Origin: Liquidambar formosana | Lineage: Eukaryota > Streptophyta > Magnoliopsida > Saxifragales > Altingiaceae | Direction of reading: 5' to 3' | DNA length: 64,000 bases | Assembly: GCA_039720395.1 (NCBI GenBank) | Contig: JBBPBK010000059.1 | Location: 124,001-188,000, forward strand | Shown: positions 1-10,820 of the stretch, piece after piece | How positions within the stretch are numbered: position 1 is the stretch's first letter | Layout of the letters: the number at the start of each line of letters is the position of its first letter | The notes under the pieces: model-generated | Databases searched by the model: none | What the model saw: only the letters and a program-made list of their open reading frames with translations | What the model was told of the DNA's origin: nothing | Made by a program: the position numbers and the translations under genes

Positions 1-780
1 CATGATATAATGTCATTCTATGTGGTTTTATGAGTGTTTGTGTTTTTAGGGTTTTTTTTAGAGTCTTTTCTAGGGTTTTACATGGAATAGTCATTATTTC
101 ATGTTCAAGTTTGTGTCTTTATCATGTCTTATTGCTTCTATTAGTTAGTATGCATGATTAGGATAATATTCATGGGCTGTTTAGTATGCTAGGATGCTAT
201 TCCATGTGATTTACTGCATGTTTGGGACTTTAGGGTTTCTTAGGTGCTGAAATTGGTTTTCTGCATGAAATAACACTTTTGCATATTGAAGCTTGTGTTT
301 TTATTGTGTTTTGTTACTTCTATTAGTTAGTATGCATGATTAGGATAATGTTTATGGGCTGTTTAGTATGCTAGGATGCTATCCCATGTGAGTTAATGCA
401 TGTTTGCAATTCTAGGGTTTCTCTTGTGCTGAAATTAGGTTTTCACTTAGAATAGCTATATTTCATGTGCAAGCTTGTGTTTTTATCATGTGTTGATGCT
501 TCTATTGATTAATATGCATGATTAGAATGATGTCCACAATGAGTTTTGCATGATTTAGAGTTATTTTATGTGATTTTGAGCACAATTGTGATTCTAGGGT
601 TTCATTCATCCTTGTATTAGGAGAGTAGCATATAGCATGATAGCTTAGGGTTTTTCTTTGTGTTTTCTTCATAGTTGATATATATGTGCTGCATATTTGA
701 TAACTATGACATTCTTCTGCATTCATAGTAGTGGATTTTAGTGTTTTTTGCATGTCATTGCATGTAGGGTTGAATTAGGG
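1..780. repeat. Tandem repeat, about 182-bp period, 3-4 diverged copies
   Basis: The phrase TTCTATTAGTTAGTATGCAT begins at 136, recurs at 318 and, diverged, at 500, giving a period of about 182 bp. Each unit also carries a GGGTTT-type stretch and a GCTTGTGTTTTTAT stretch. The first 135 bases look like the end of an earlier copy, and the repeat fades out by about 780. No coding signal is seen. It is probably an internal tandem repeat of the decayed LTR retrotransposon suggested by the next feature; a local satellite is the alternative. Confidence 0.75.
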
Positions 781-1299
781 TTTTAGTTAGCTTATGATTC
801 ATGTTGTTGCATGACTTGTGGTTGATTTTAAACCTTATTTCAATTCTGTCCAGATCTGTTATTTGTCCTTGATATGATATTTTGAGCATGTGTTAGCCCA
901 TGTTTGGGCATGATAATGGCTTGATTTGGAATCTAGCTTGTTTGGTTGGTATTTTTGGTATGTTTTGCATGGAAATTGCAGGTGCTTTGACAGGTACAAC
1001 AGGTGCAACTACCCCACCAATGTGGGGTGGTTATTTTGGCTATTGTGAGATGAAATCTTACAAATAAGGTAATTACCCTATGCAATAGGGTGGTTACTTT
1101 GACAGGTTGCTTTTGCTTAAGGTAAGTAGGGTGTGAGGGTGCCCCAATTCACCCTTCTTTCCTTTCCTTGAAACTTTCCCTTTCCCCCCCCATAGGGTTG
1201 TTTCCTAATAGAGGGGTATGGTAGATTCTATAGTTTCCTTTCAATAAAGAATACCTTTTAAATCAAAGTTTCCATCTTTATCAAAATTCCATATTTTAC

Positions 1300-1960
1300 C
1301 AAAAGTCTTTCGAGAATCATTCATTTTTGGAAACTTACCATGTTTTACTTGAAAGGAAACTTAGGGTTTACCATAGGCCTTGATTAGGTTATAACCCTAT
1401 TCCCTTTCGAACTACGTGGACTTTGATCCATGTATTTCCATACATGGTACGTAGGCGCTCTTCGTGATGTTCAAGTCCGCCCTAGGATACTAAGTATCCT
1501 AGGTTTTCTCCTCTCCCCCTTTTTTTTTTTTTTTTTTTCTGTTTTTCTTTGATTTACTTGACTATATGGATGAATGAATGAATGATATGCATGCTGTCTT
1601 GTGATGATAATTGTTGATTTGTGTGTGATTAAGACTTTGATTTAGCCCAATTAAATTAAGAGACCGTTTAGGGCGATATGGGTGCCTATAGGCTTTGCCT
1701 AGAACCTTCCCATATCGTAACTTAGCCTCCGAATCCCCGAATTCTCTGGTTTCCAAAGGACTTTTTGCCTTACCATTTTTAAACATGGAGTCAATCTTTT
1801 GTTTTCCTAAAACAAAACTGTTTTTTAGGGTTTTCCTTGTTTCCTTTAAAAAATAAGGTGGCGACTCCTTTTCTTTTCTTTTCAAAACCTAAACCCGCGC
1901 GAATCTTCTCGCCAATCCCTCGTGGGCCCGATTTCCGGGGTTCACACACCGGTCTAACTC
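1300..1960 (+). mobile_element. LTR/leader remnant of a gypsy (Tat-like) retrotransposon
   Basis: A GGTACGTAGGC stretch near 1446 and a TGGCGACTCC stretch near 1859 occur in the order seen in Tat/Ogre-type gypsy elements, where the second lies at the primer-binding site just after the LTR. A pyrimidine-rich tract (1510-1540) and a GGGCCCGATTTCCGGGG stretch (about 1923) follow. No gag or pol reading frame is present, so only the non-coding end survives. The family call rests on recalled motifs, not on an alignment. Confidence 0.45.
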
Positions 1961-2336
1961 TCTGTTATATTTTCCTTTCTTTTCTCTCAGTTTATTTCTC
2001 TCACCATTTCAATATTTCTCCCACTCTCAGAACAACTTTCAGTTATTCAAAATTTTACCTCTCTTTTATTCCCCTGTCTGACCATTTGACTATCCCCCTC
2101 TTTATCTGTCTCCCGTTCGTTTTCTCCTTTTTTTTGAGCTCTTTGAGGCTCCTTCTATTTATAGGGAAAAAACCCTGAGTAAGGTCGTCACGCATGACCT
2201 CAAATCCCATCCCTCCTTATCTCCATGTCCCTTCCGTTTAGTGGTCGGGCCATTTTTAATATAAATAACTCTTCCGACAATGCTTTCAACCGAAGTGGGA
2301 GGCAAGCCATCATTCAAATGAAGAAAATGGGCTTTC

Positions 2337-2434
2337 ACGCGTACGCATAATCATTTTATGCGTACGCATGTTTTTTTTTTTTCACGCGTACGCGTGATTT
2401 CACCATGCATACGCATATTATAATACGCGCACGC
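2337..2434. repeat. Cluster of palindromic ACGCGTACGC motifs
   Basis: Five related words occur in 98 bases: ACGCGTACGCAT (2337), ATGCGTACGCAT (2358, self-complementary), CACGCGTACGCGTG (2383, self-complementary), ATGCATACGCAT (2405) and ACGCGCACGC (2425). The surrounding sequence is AT-rich, so this CpG-dense palindromic cluster stands out. Its function is unknown. Confidence 0.7.
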
Positions 2435-3159
2435 ACCATATTCCTCAGTTGTCTATTTTAATCATTTAAACCCCCATTTTTGCTTACTTTGCGTGCAGAA
2501 AGAGACCCGAGTTGACGGCAAACATTATGAACCTCATTATCAGGAAATCACCATCAAATATAGGGACAAAATGGGGTGTATACACTTTAACCACAATAGC
2601 AATCCCTCAGTTGTTTTTTTTTAACAGCTGTTTCTTTGTGATCTGTTTGGTTGCTGAGAAAAATTAGGTGATGATAGGAAAATTTCAGAAAAATCATACG
2701 TTTTAATAGTTTGTGTTGGGGGGTGGTCTCGACAAGGGATATTGTTGTTGACTTTGAGATGTAAATTGCGTGGACAATCTTGATAAATCTTATAAAATAA
2801 GTTTGACTGAGCAGAGCCAATAAACCTCCATCACCATTTTCCCGCAAATGCGGATTTTTCTTAAATTTATAATATTGAATGGACATGGATAAATCTGAAT
2901 ATTTACCTTAAGTTTTCTATTTATCTCCATATGGCCCCTTATTTACTTATTTTCACATGATATCCTAATCGTTTGGCAGTTTTTCTGTTAATGAAATTTG
3001 GAGGCCTGCAGTAAATCAAATGCAAAGAGACTTTACAACCAAATAGATCCTAAAAACAGATGCTAAAAAAACAGAGCACAAATGCAAAACCCCAATAACA
3101 TAGAACAAAAGCAATCAACTAGCAGCAAAAAAAAAAAAAAAAAAAAAAAAACAATTGAA

Positions 3160-3450
3160 AACCCTAACTCACCATTGCCGTCGGGGGGAAGGAGGTTGTT
3201 GTCAGTGAAGGGGAAGGAGACTATCGGGGCTTCACCATTGCCGTCGCTTCACCAACTAGAGCAGATCTGGTGATCTGGTTTTTTCACTGGAGAGGAGAGG
3301 AGCAGGGAGCGTCCGATGGGGGCGACTGGTAGTGGAGGGAGAGAAAATAAAAGGGGCAAGAATGGAGAAGAGGAGAAAGAGAGAGAGAAGGAGGAGGAGG
3401 AGTGCCTCGATTTTGAAATCTAGATCTACTCCCTCCCTCCCTCTCCTTTT
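3160..3450. other. GC/purine-rich gene-like fragment, unidentified
   Basis: This stretch is much richer in G and C than its surroundings and holds a long purine tract (3330-3400) next to a run of about 30 A residues (3122-3151). On the minus strand it resembles a 5' untranslated region with a short start-codon-proximal segment followed by a GT donor. No reading frame matches a protein I recognise. It may be a captured 5' gene end or the edge of a lost gene. Confidence 0.3.
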
Positions 3451-3599
3451 CGTTTTGTTTTTACATTTCAAACGGCACCATTTTTGTTTTTCATTTCCAT
3501 CCTGGCCTAATGCCGTTAACCTTTTCTTGCACACTATGAAGCCTTCTCATCCAGCTGTTGAAGAATGAATCCCCCACGTGGTACACATCCAATGCCAAC

Positions 3600-5390
3600 T
3601 TGAGCATCCAATTAAAGTGCTCAACTTGAGCAAATCCTAGTCCTGTTTAATGATGCCTCTTCTCACCAACATGCCAATACCCATATCTCCTATACACTTG
3701 TTAACAGTCCCACTTTTTCATCGTCTTCAATAAGAAACATAGGACCTATTTAGGAACTTAAAAAACTAGATCAGACTAGGTCCAGTTCATAACTGTTATC
3801 TGGTGTTTAATTAACCAACTAACAATTAGTTTGAAAAAACTGTGCTTATGCCTTATTTTTATAACAAAGCTAAACTATTTAGCAGGAAAAAAAGACTCAC
3901 CAAACAGTATGAAATCAAAACTGGTCAGATTTATCCTTAACTAGTTAGGTTTTAGGTTTGCCATACAACCCCATAGTCTATAAATAAGAGCAGGTTAAGT
4001 TATGATGTTCATCTCTCTCTTGCTCTCTTACACACATACACGCACACATTCAAAGACATGTCATGTGACAATGAAGCCAAAAATTTTAAAACAGTTAGAA
4101 AAAGGCATTTTGGTCAAATAAGTGCCTTTAATATATCATGTGATAGTCACTTGATTCTTTTCCATCTAGTTTAGTGACATGGCGTTAATAGAAGGGCGCA
4201 AAGTGAAAACATGAAAAATTATAGGGAGTCATTTGTAAGGTTTTAAACTATAGAGGAAAAGTGAAAATATGTTAAGCTTGAAGGGGGGCAGAATGTAATT
4301 TACCTAAAATAAAAATAACGGTTGTTAATGAGAATGCCTATTGTTGTGTAATGTAGTGATGCGAAGTTATATCTGATCACATCATGCAAAAGCAAATAAA
4401 AGGATCCAAACTGGTAGCCTCATCAGTAAGACCCTTTACATCTTCCACTACAATTTGCAAACATTGGGAGGAAATAAAGAATCCCAATTAGATGATTCTC
4501 AATTTTATTATTCTTATAACTTGATTGTGCCAAATCATTAGCTCCCTGTTAACTTGTCTTAAAACATGATGAAAACCAATATCATCAAATATCTTGAACA
4601 ATATTTAGAATGTTCTATGGATGCTAAAATCATCCTATAATAACCGAAATAATAATCATTAATTGAATCACCCTCTACTATAACATTTCTATTGTCCCAA
4701 GTGAATAACCCTAAAGGGGGTGAATAGGGTTTTTGGCTAACAATGGAATTAAATGCAATCTCTAAAAGTAATAATCACAAATATATCAAAATTACACAGT
4801 GTAGACACCCCAATTTTGCAGGGGTACTTTCTATACTGCCCCACTACATATATCACACTCCTAAACTCAATCTTGACTCGGTGCTACCTAGTCCTGGCCA
4901 GACCCGGCATCGCTAGGACCCACATCAATATTTCTTCATAGGAGAACCAGCTCATTGTCTCTCCAAAAAAACTACATTTTTGGATTTAGAGCGCCTCAAA
5001 TACTAGAGAAGCACTTTCCGACCTAATCTCGGGTTTTGCTTACTGGGACCTGACAGTTAGCCCCTTCTCCAAAAATTCGTCCAGAGAATGAGTCTTGCAC
5101 AAGAGTTGAGATCTCAATGGTCTTGATGGATTTGGAATTATCTTTTCAATAACTTGAATCATACCCAATTCTAAGTTCAGGAACTCCATGTGGAGCCATT
5201 TCATTTCTCCTGAAAGTAATTTGTGACATACTGGGGAGGTCACTAGAGAACAGATCTTTAAGGTTTTTATTCAAATTCATCCTTTTAAAGTCCTGTGATA
5301 GTCTCCAAGCCATCTTCTTAAATATGTTTTGAGATATTATTGGCAATGTTGCCCATGATTTGATCTTTGCTTTAATCATAGTCATTTTTT
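3600..5390. other. Intergenic, AT-rich; one LTR-like terminus
   Basis: No gene is recognised. At about 4801 the + strand reads TGTAGACACCCCAATTTTG, which resembles the start of a gypsy-type LTR. The stretch at 4900-5390 may be its body or the decayed interior of an element on the minus strand. Nothing else here is supported. Confidence 0.35.
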
Positions 5391-5393
5391 TTG

Positions 5394-5692
5394 GGGGTAA
5401 ATTACAAGAACCAGCTAATGTTTGACCATTTTTTTCCTGTAACCCCCCTAAATATTGTTATAATGTGCCTCAAACAGTTTACAAATTTAACAATTTGTGC
5501 CACCGTTAGTTGTTTTTCAAAGAATTAGATGGAAAAATGTCATTTAACCACCGTTAATTCCATGAACGATGATTAAGGGTAGTACTATTTGTTAAATTTA
5601 TAAGCTGTCTAGGAGGCATATTGCAATTATTTTTCCTAAGCGGTATTTCAGGAATAAGTGACAAACATCAGGGGTTTCTTGTACTTTTACCC
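5394..5692. mobile_element. MITE with GGGTAAATTACAAGAA-type inverted repeats (Mutator-like)
   Basis: The left end reads GGGGGTAAATTACAAGAACC. The right end read backwards gives AAAGGGTAAAAGTACAAGAAACC, and the similarity continues inward for about 60 bases (ATGTTTGACCATTTTTTTCC against ATGTTTGTCACTTATTCC). The flanks are T- and A-runs, so the target-site duplication cannot be read. It is about 300 bp long with no coding capacity and lies about 550 bp upstream of the FY start codon. Confidence 0.7.
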
Positions 5693-6117
5693 TTTAAAAA
5701 AAAAAAAAAAATCTATATGAAGACATTAGTAATATCTAAACATACTCGAAGCTAATTAGCTACTTAACAATTTTAACAATAAATATCATTCATTAGCAAT
5801 ATAGTTTGATGATATTTACCCCATTTGTTGAGTAAGTGAGTGATTTCAAGTTCAAATTTTTGAAAAAACATTTATATTGAAATTAGAGGTAGGGTAAATT
5901 TTACTAATTGTAACATAACTTTTTTTTTTTTATTTAAAAAAACCCCTTTATAGTTAACATGGAGAAATTGAAAATGCATCTTCCAGAAATTTTTACCAAT
6001 CTATGTTTGTTTTTTAAAACAGAAAAAATTGGGGACGGCGACATAAACCAAACAGACCCATGTTCGCAAAAATGTTCACTGAGGTAGCATAGTGCGACTG
6101 CGAGTGAACATGTACAC

Positions 6118-6216
6118 AAAACCCTAAACCACGCCTGAACTCATTCTTTCCCGCGCTTCTCTCTCTTTCTCTTTTAGAGTTAGGGTTTCTCTATCTCTCT
6201 CTCAGGATTAGGGTTT
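6118..6216. promoter_or_regulatory. Three telo-boxes in the FY leader/proximal promoter
   Basis: AAACCCTAA occurs at 6118-6126, and its complement TTAGGGTTT at 6180-6188 and 6208-6216, all within 125 bases of the FY start codon and mixed with CT-rich leader sequence. Telo-boxes are common near the 5' ends of plant housekeeping and translation-related genes and are bound by TRB-type Myb factors. Activity here is inferred from position only. Confidence 0.6.
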
Positions 6217-6240
6217 CATTCTCAACCTTAACTGATAACA

Positions 6241-9200
6241 ATGATGTACGGTGACCCTCAACAGCAGCAACATCAACAACAGCAACAGCAGAATCAGCCG
6301 GGTGGAGACTTTCACAGAGGCCCACCACCACCACCACCACAGGCGCCACCAATGATGAGACAGCCCTCAGCTTCTTCCACTAATCTCGCTCCAGACTATC
6401 ACCACCCCTCCGCTCCTCCTCCTCCATACGATGGTAGGCCCTCATTTTTATTTTTATTTTGAAGTTCGTTTAATTTTTATTTTTTCATTTATGTTTGTCT
6501 TTGGTTGGGCTAGAAAGCTGAAAGAAAAAGTACGGAGGAAAAGAAAATTTTGATTCTAATGTTTTTACTTGTTTTGGATTGGGGGAAATGGTAGAGGTTT
6601 TGACTCCGTTTGGTTGCTGAGAAAGTTTAGGAAGAGGAAACAAGATAAAAAAATTTTCAATCTTTTGCTTTTTGTTGTTTTGGTTTCTCAAAATTATCGT
6701 TACATTTGGCTTAGTTGAGTGGAGGATGTTACTTTCTTGGTCCCAAGTAATTAGAAATTAAAGATTTTACAATGTCTCATTACTTGGTTTCGAAATTGTG
6801 GTTGCATTGGGAATCCAAGTGACAATTTAACAAATCAAAAGATAAAATAACTTGTAATCTGGTCCCTTTTTGTAGCTGTCGGAGACAGACCTTTGGGCCT
6901 AATGCGCAACTCTTTAATGCAGAAGAAGAAATAAACAGTGTCACGTGAGATTTTTTTGTCCATCTCGAGTATAGGAGATGGCTGTCTAGCTATTTGTGAT
7001 TGGAGTCAATGCATTTGGAATTTCCATTGATTTGTTTTGTGAATATGCATATAACACTTTCACCTCTACGCTCTTCTCTCTGTAATTTGATAAAAGCTTA
7101 GTTAAGTGCAACATGAGGAGAATTTTAAAGTTTGTAACCCATTGACAGGACATTACTATGTGCTGTTGACTATTTGAGTATAGGTGGGACGAAATATCCA
7201 CCTTTTTTTCAATACTTCATTGCTCATAAAAAATGGATGAAAATTAGTTAGACGCTTATACTTGATGGGATGTGTCGACAATTATAAGCATGTGTTCTGG
7301 TCAAGATGAATCATAATAGTAGATGGGTAGAACATAGAACAATCAAAGGTAATTGAGACATTGGGATGAGGTGCAATTGCTCAGATGAATTGGTATGACT
7401 ATATGAGTGATCATATGAGACAAAGTGGGTCAATAGACTCCGTGCTTAAATTTACGCGCTTAAATTTACTTATTGAAACCTGGTTGATGCATAATGCATT
7501 CTAGAAGAAACTCAGTTTTTGCAATGGCAACTCTCCACTCTACCCCCACCTTAGCAAGAGCTGAATTACGTCCTCATAGTGTTGTCGATATTGAAGAGTT
7601 GTATCGTGATGTCTGAGTTAGAGTGGAAGAAGTTTACATTTATGTTGTTTGTGTAGGATTTCTTTCTACATTTTGTTTTTTTGGCGGTCTTACATTATTT
7701 ATTAAAAGAAAGAAAAAGTGTTTTTCAAGATGTTGCTGTGTGTGATGTTTTCGATAATGGGAGAGCCTGGTACATTATTCTTGATGAAGATCTAGAGCAC
7801 AAAGTATTAACAGGGAACTATTTTTTTTTTCCTTTTTGATACTGCATATCATCCAGAAGGTTTTTAATGAACTCTAAGCTTGAAATTAAGTCTTTGTAAT
7901 CAGCAAAACTTTTTTTTTTTCCGGTTTTTTTTTTTTGATGGGAATGTGAGAAGCTAAGCAAACTTATGAACTGAGAAACCCCTTACTACAATAGAAATCA
8001 TGCAAACATGTATACGTAATACGTCTATGAGAATGGATCTGTGAAAAACTCTTCAACAGCTTGTTTATCAGGAAGGATTAAGTTTCTTAGGTTCTTTCTG
8101 AAGAAAGTAATGCTTTTTTTTTATTCTTACCTTTGTGGTTAGTTTGGCCATTTCTTATTAATCTGACATTTTACTTGTGAACCAATTGGGAGTCTAATGC
8201 ATCAGTGTTATGTCCTAGTTCAGTCAATGATTATTTTACATTGTATTTGTTTCTAATATTCCCTTCTTCTATGCTCGTTGCAGCTCATGGCGACAGTTTT
8301 GCTGCAAAAAGAATGAGAAAGCTTGCCCAAAGGAGAGCAGTTGATTATACTAGCACTGTTGTGCGATATATGCAGGTAATATTTGTCATGTATGATTCTC
8401 TGCATATCCTTGCAGATTTATCTTGCTTAAATTATTCCAACAACTAGTTTGAAACATTCTGATAAGGAGTGACGTGTTTCTTGATTTTCCTTCCATTTTG
8501 TTTTGGATGCATACAGCGTGCTACTTATGATTATTGGGCTCCTCTTTTTCACAGTTCGGGCTTCTATCTTATCAAAAAGGAAATGATAATGAAAATCAAT
8601 CAAATTTTCTTTTCCTATTTGCTGAAATACAATGAATTAAATCCAGCTAATGTGGTTTATCTATACATCTTCACTTGAACTATATGGTTGTATCTCATTA
8701 CGTTTATTAACTAAATATATCCTCGTTCTTTTCAGCCTTTGATTATACTTTCTTATTGCCTACCAAATTTTGTTCCATAGTGATGCAGAGGGATCATTTT
8801 TATGGCAGAACGAACGTGCTTGGGAGTACCATCATATTGTGTGTGGTGATATGGATAATCCCCTCCCCACCCTGTCCCCCCAAAACAAAAGAAAAAAAGA
8901 AAAAGATTTGGGAGGCAGATTTTATCGGTTATTCTTTTGTAGTAAAAAATTTATACTATTTGTGTCTTTTACTTCATCTTAACATATGAAATAATGTAGT
9001 GTTATATTTGTGTAAGGACAACTAATTCAATTAAATCTTGAATAGCTTTTAGATTACAACTGATTTTTATTTATTTTTTTGTTTAAATTTTAGTATTTAC
9101 TGAAGAAAGAAGAGTTCTTTGTCTTGATTGTAGTCATTCAGAATAGAAGATTGGCCATTGGTTGAGTTTCATTCTCCAGTGTTTCCTCTATTTTCTCTGA

Positions 9201-10786
9201 TATCTGATCACATGTTACTTGTATTAGAGCCAAAATTATATCAATTCATTTGATGGTGGCATTGGGCATGAGAGTTCTTTGGATGAGAAGTGATGAGTGA
9301 TTCAGCTTTTAATCATGCATGATCTCAAAAGAGGTACCGGAAGACCATTGCAAACCTGTAAAACTATTGGAAGGAGTTGAGGGAAAAGATAATGTTTGTG
9401 AGGAGCATGTATAACCGTGTTGTAGTGACAAGGGTCATGGGCAGTGTGAGTGTGGTAGATTGGAAGACAGATATCAAGGGTTCTCTAACTTAGTAGTAAA
9501 GTGTAATGCTTGAAAGATTCAGAATATACATGCGTGCCATAAATCTGTTTTAATTGGGATTCGAGTTCTTACTTCTTAGAGTAGCTTTCAATGGTAAGTA
9601 TTAGCAACCAATGGTGAGAGCATTAGGTGTTCTTTGTCAGATCATACTAATGATGGTTATGTTGTGATGGTTGAAGAGACCTGAGAACACCGTGTAAGGC
9701 AGAGCAAGCTCAAGATTCACATTGGGGGCAAAATTAGTTGAAGTTGGGGAAGCAATTCCTTCTGACTAGGGTTTGTCTTAGCATTTTTATGATAGTGAGT
9801 ATTAAGCAATTATCAGTGTCTGTTGTGTTCAATAACTCATCCTTATAAGTTAAATATAGTGAAGTTGACAGACAGCTTGTAACCAGTTATGCGTCTTATA
9901 CTCTTATTTGATTTTGGTCATATGTAATGAGATGGAGTCTGTAGTTTTCAACCCATATGGACGCTCACTATCATGTTCTGAGTGGAAGGGAGGATGGCAC
10001 TCTGTGGGCCTCTACTTTCTTAAGCAACTCTTGTACATTTCTCCACGCTGGAAAGATAAGTTCAAGTTCTGTTGGGGAATCAAGGACTGACCTACATATA
10101 TCATCTCAAAGTGGAGTTACTTCAGTTTCTATTTTATATAACTTTGTCAGATCATTTTCTTATGTTATATAATCATTCTATGTTATGTAATCATAGCGCT
10201 ATCTAGATGCAAATATCACATTACATCATGCACCCAAGTCATTACCTCCCTGCCACCAAAACCCAGTTGATAATTGCTTATATCTAGTTCCCTTGTGCAG
10301 ATATTTGCGATTCTTTTTTGGTAGTGTCATTGGCTTTGCCTATTTTTTTTTGGTGGTTTGACAGTTCACACAGAGGGTAGCCAGGGCATTTGGTGGGACA
10401 CTTCTTTCCTTCATTCATCATCATCTTCTTCTTCTTCTTCTTCTTCTTCACCAATTTTTTTTTTTTTTTTTTTTTTTTTGGTTTTTTGTGGGTGTATGTG
10501 AAAGGATTTTGTTTTAAAGAATGTGGATCTGTCCTCACCTAAGTTGAATTTTAAGGTCCCTCATTTTCTGCCCTTAACTTAGGTCATTAGGTGTTCTATT
10601 CTATATATAATATTTAATATACTTGGGGTGGGGGCTTGTAGTGTTGTACTGGACTCTCTTTCTCTGCATATATATTTATGGGCATTGTTTGCCTTTATAT
10701 AGATTTATATTCCTCGTGTGCACTTGCGGCGTGGTCCTTTTTTTGTTTACTACGTTACCATCATCATTATCCACTTTCCTCCCAAC

Positions 10787-10820
<34 letters not shown>

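Noticed and set aside
1..780. 182-bp repeat as a centromeric satellite
   Set aside because: The period is in the satellite range, but only three or four diverged copies exist and LTR-like motifs follow directly, so an internal transposon repeat fits better.
4753..5385. Several frames of 60-80 codons on both strands
   Set aside because: No protein family is visible. They lie in LTR-like sequence and overlap one another.
9908..10172. Two overlapping frames, one reading [20 protein letters not shown]
   Set aside because: They are short, intronic and mutually overlapping, match no family I know, and have no exon-like borders in phase with FY.
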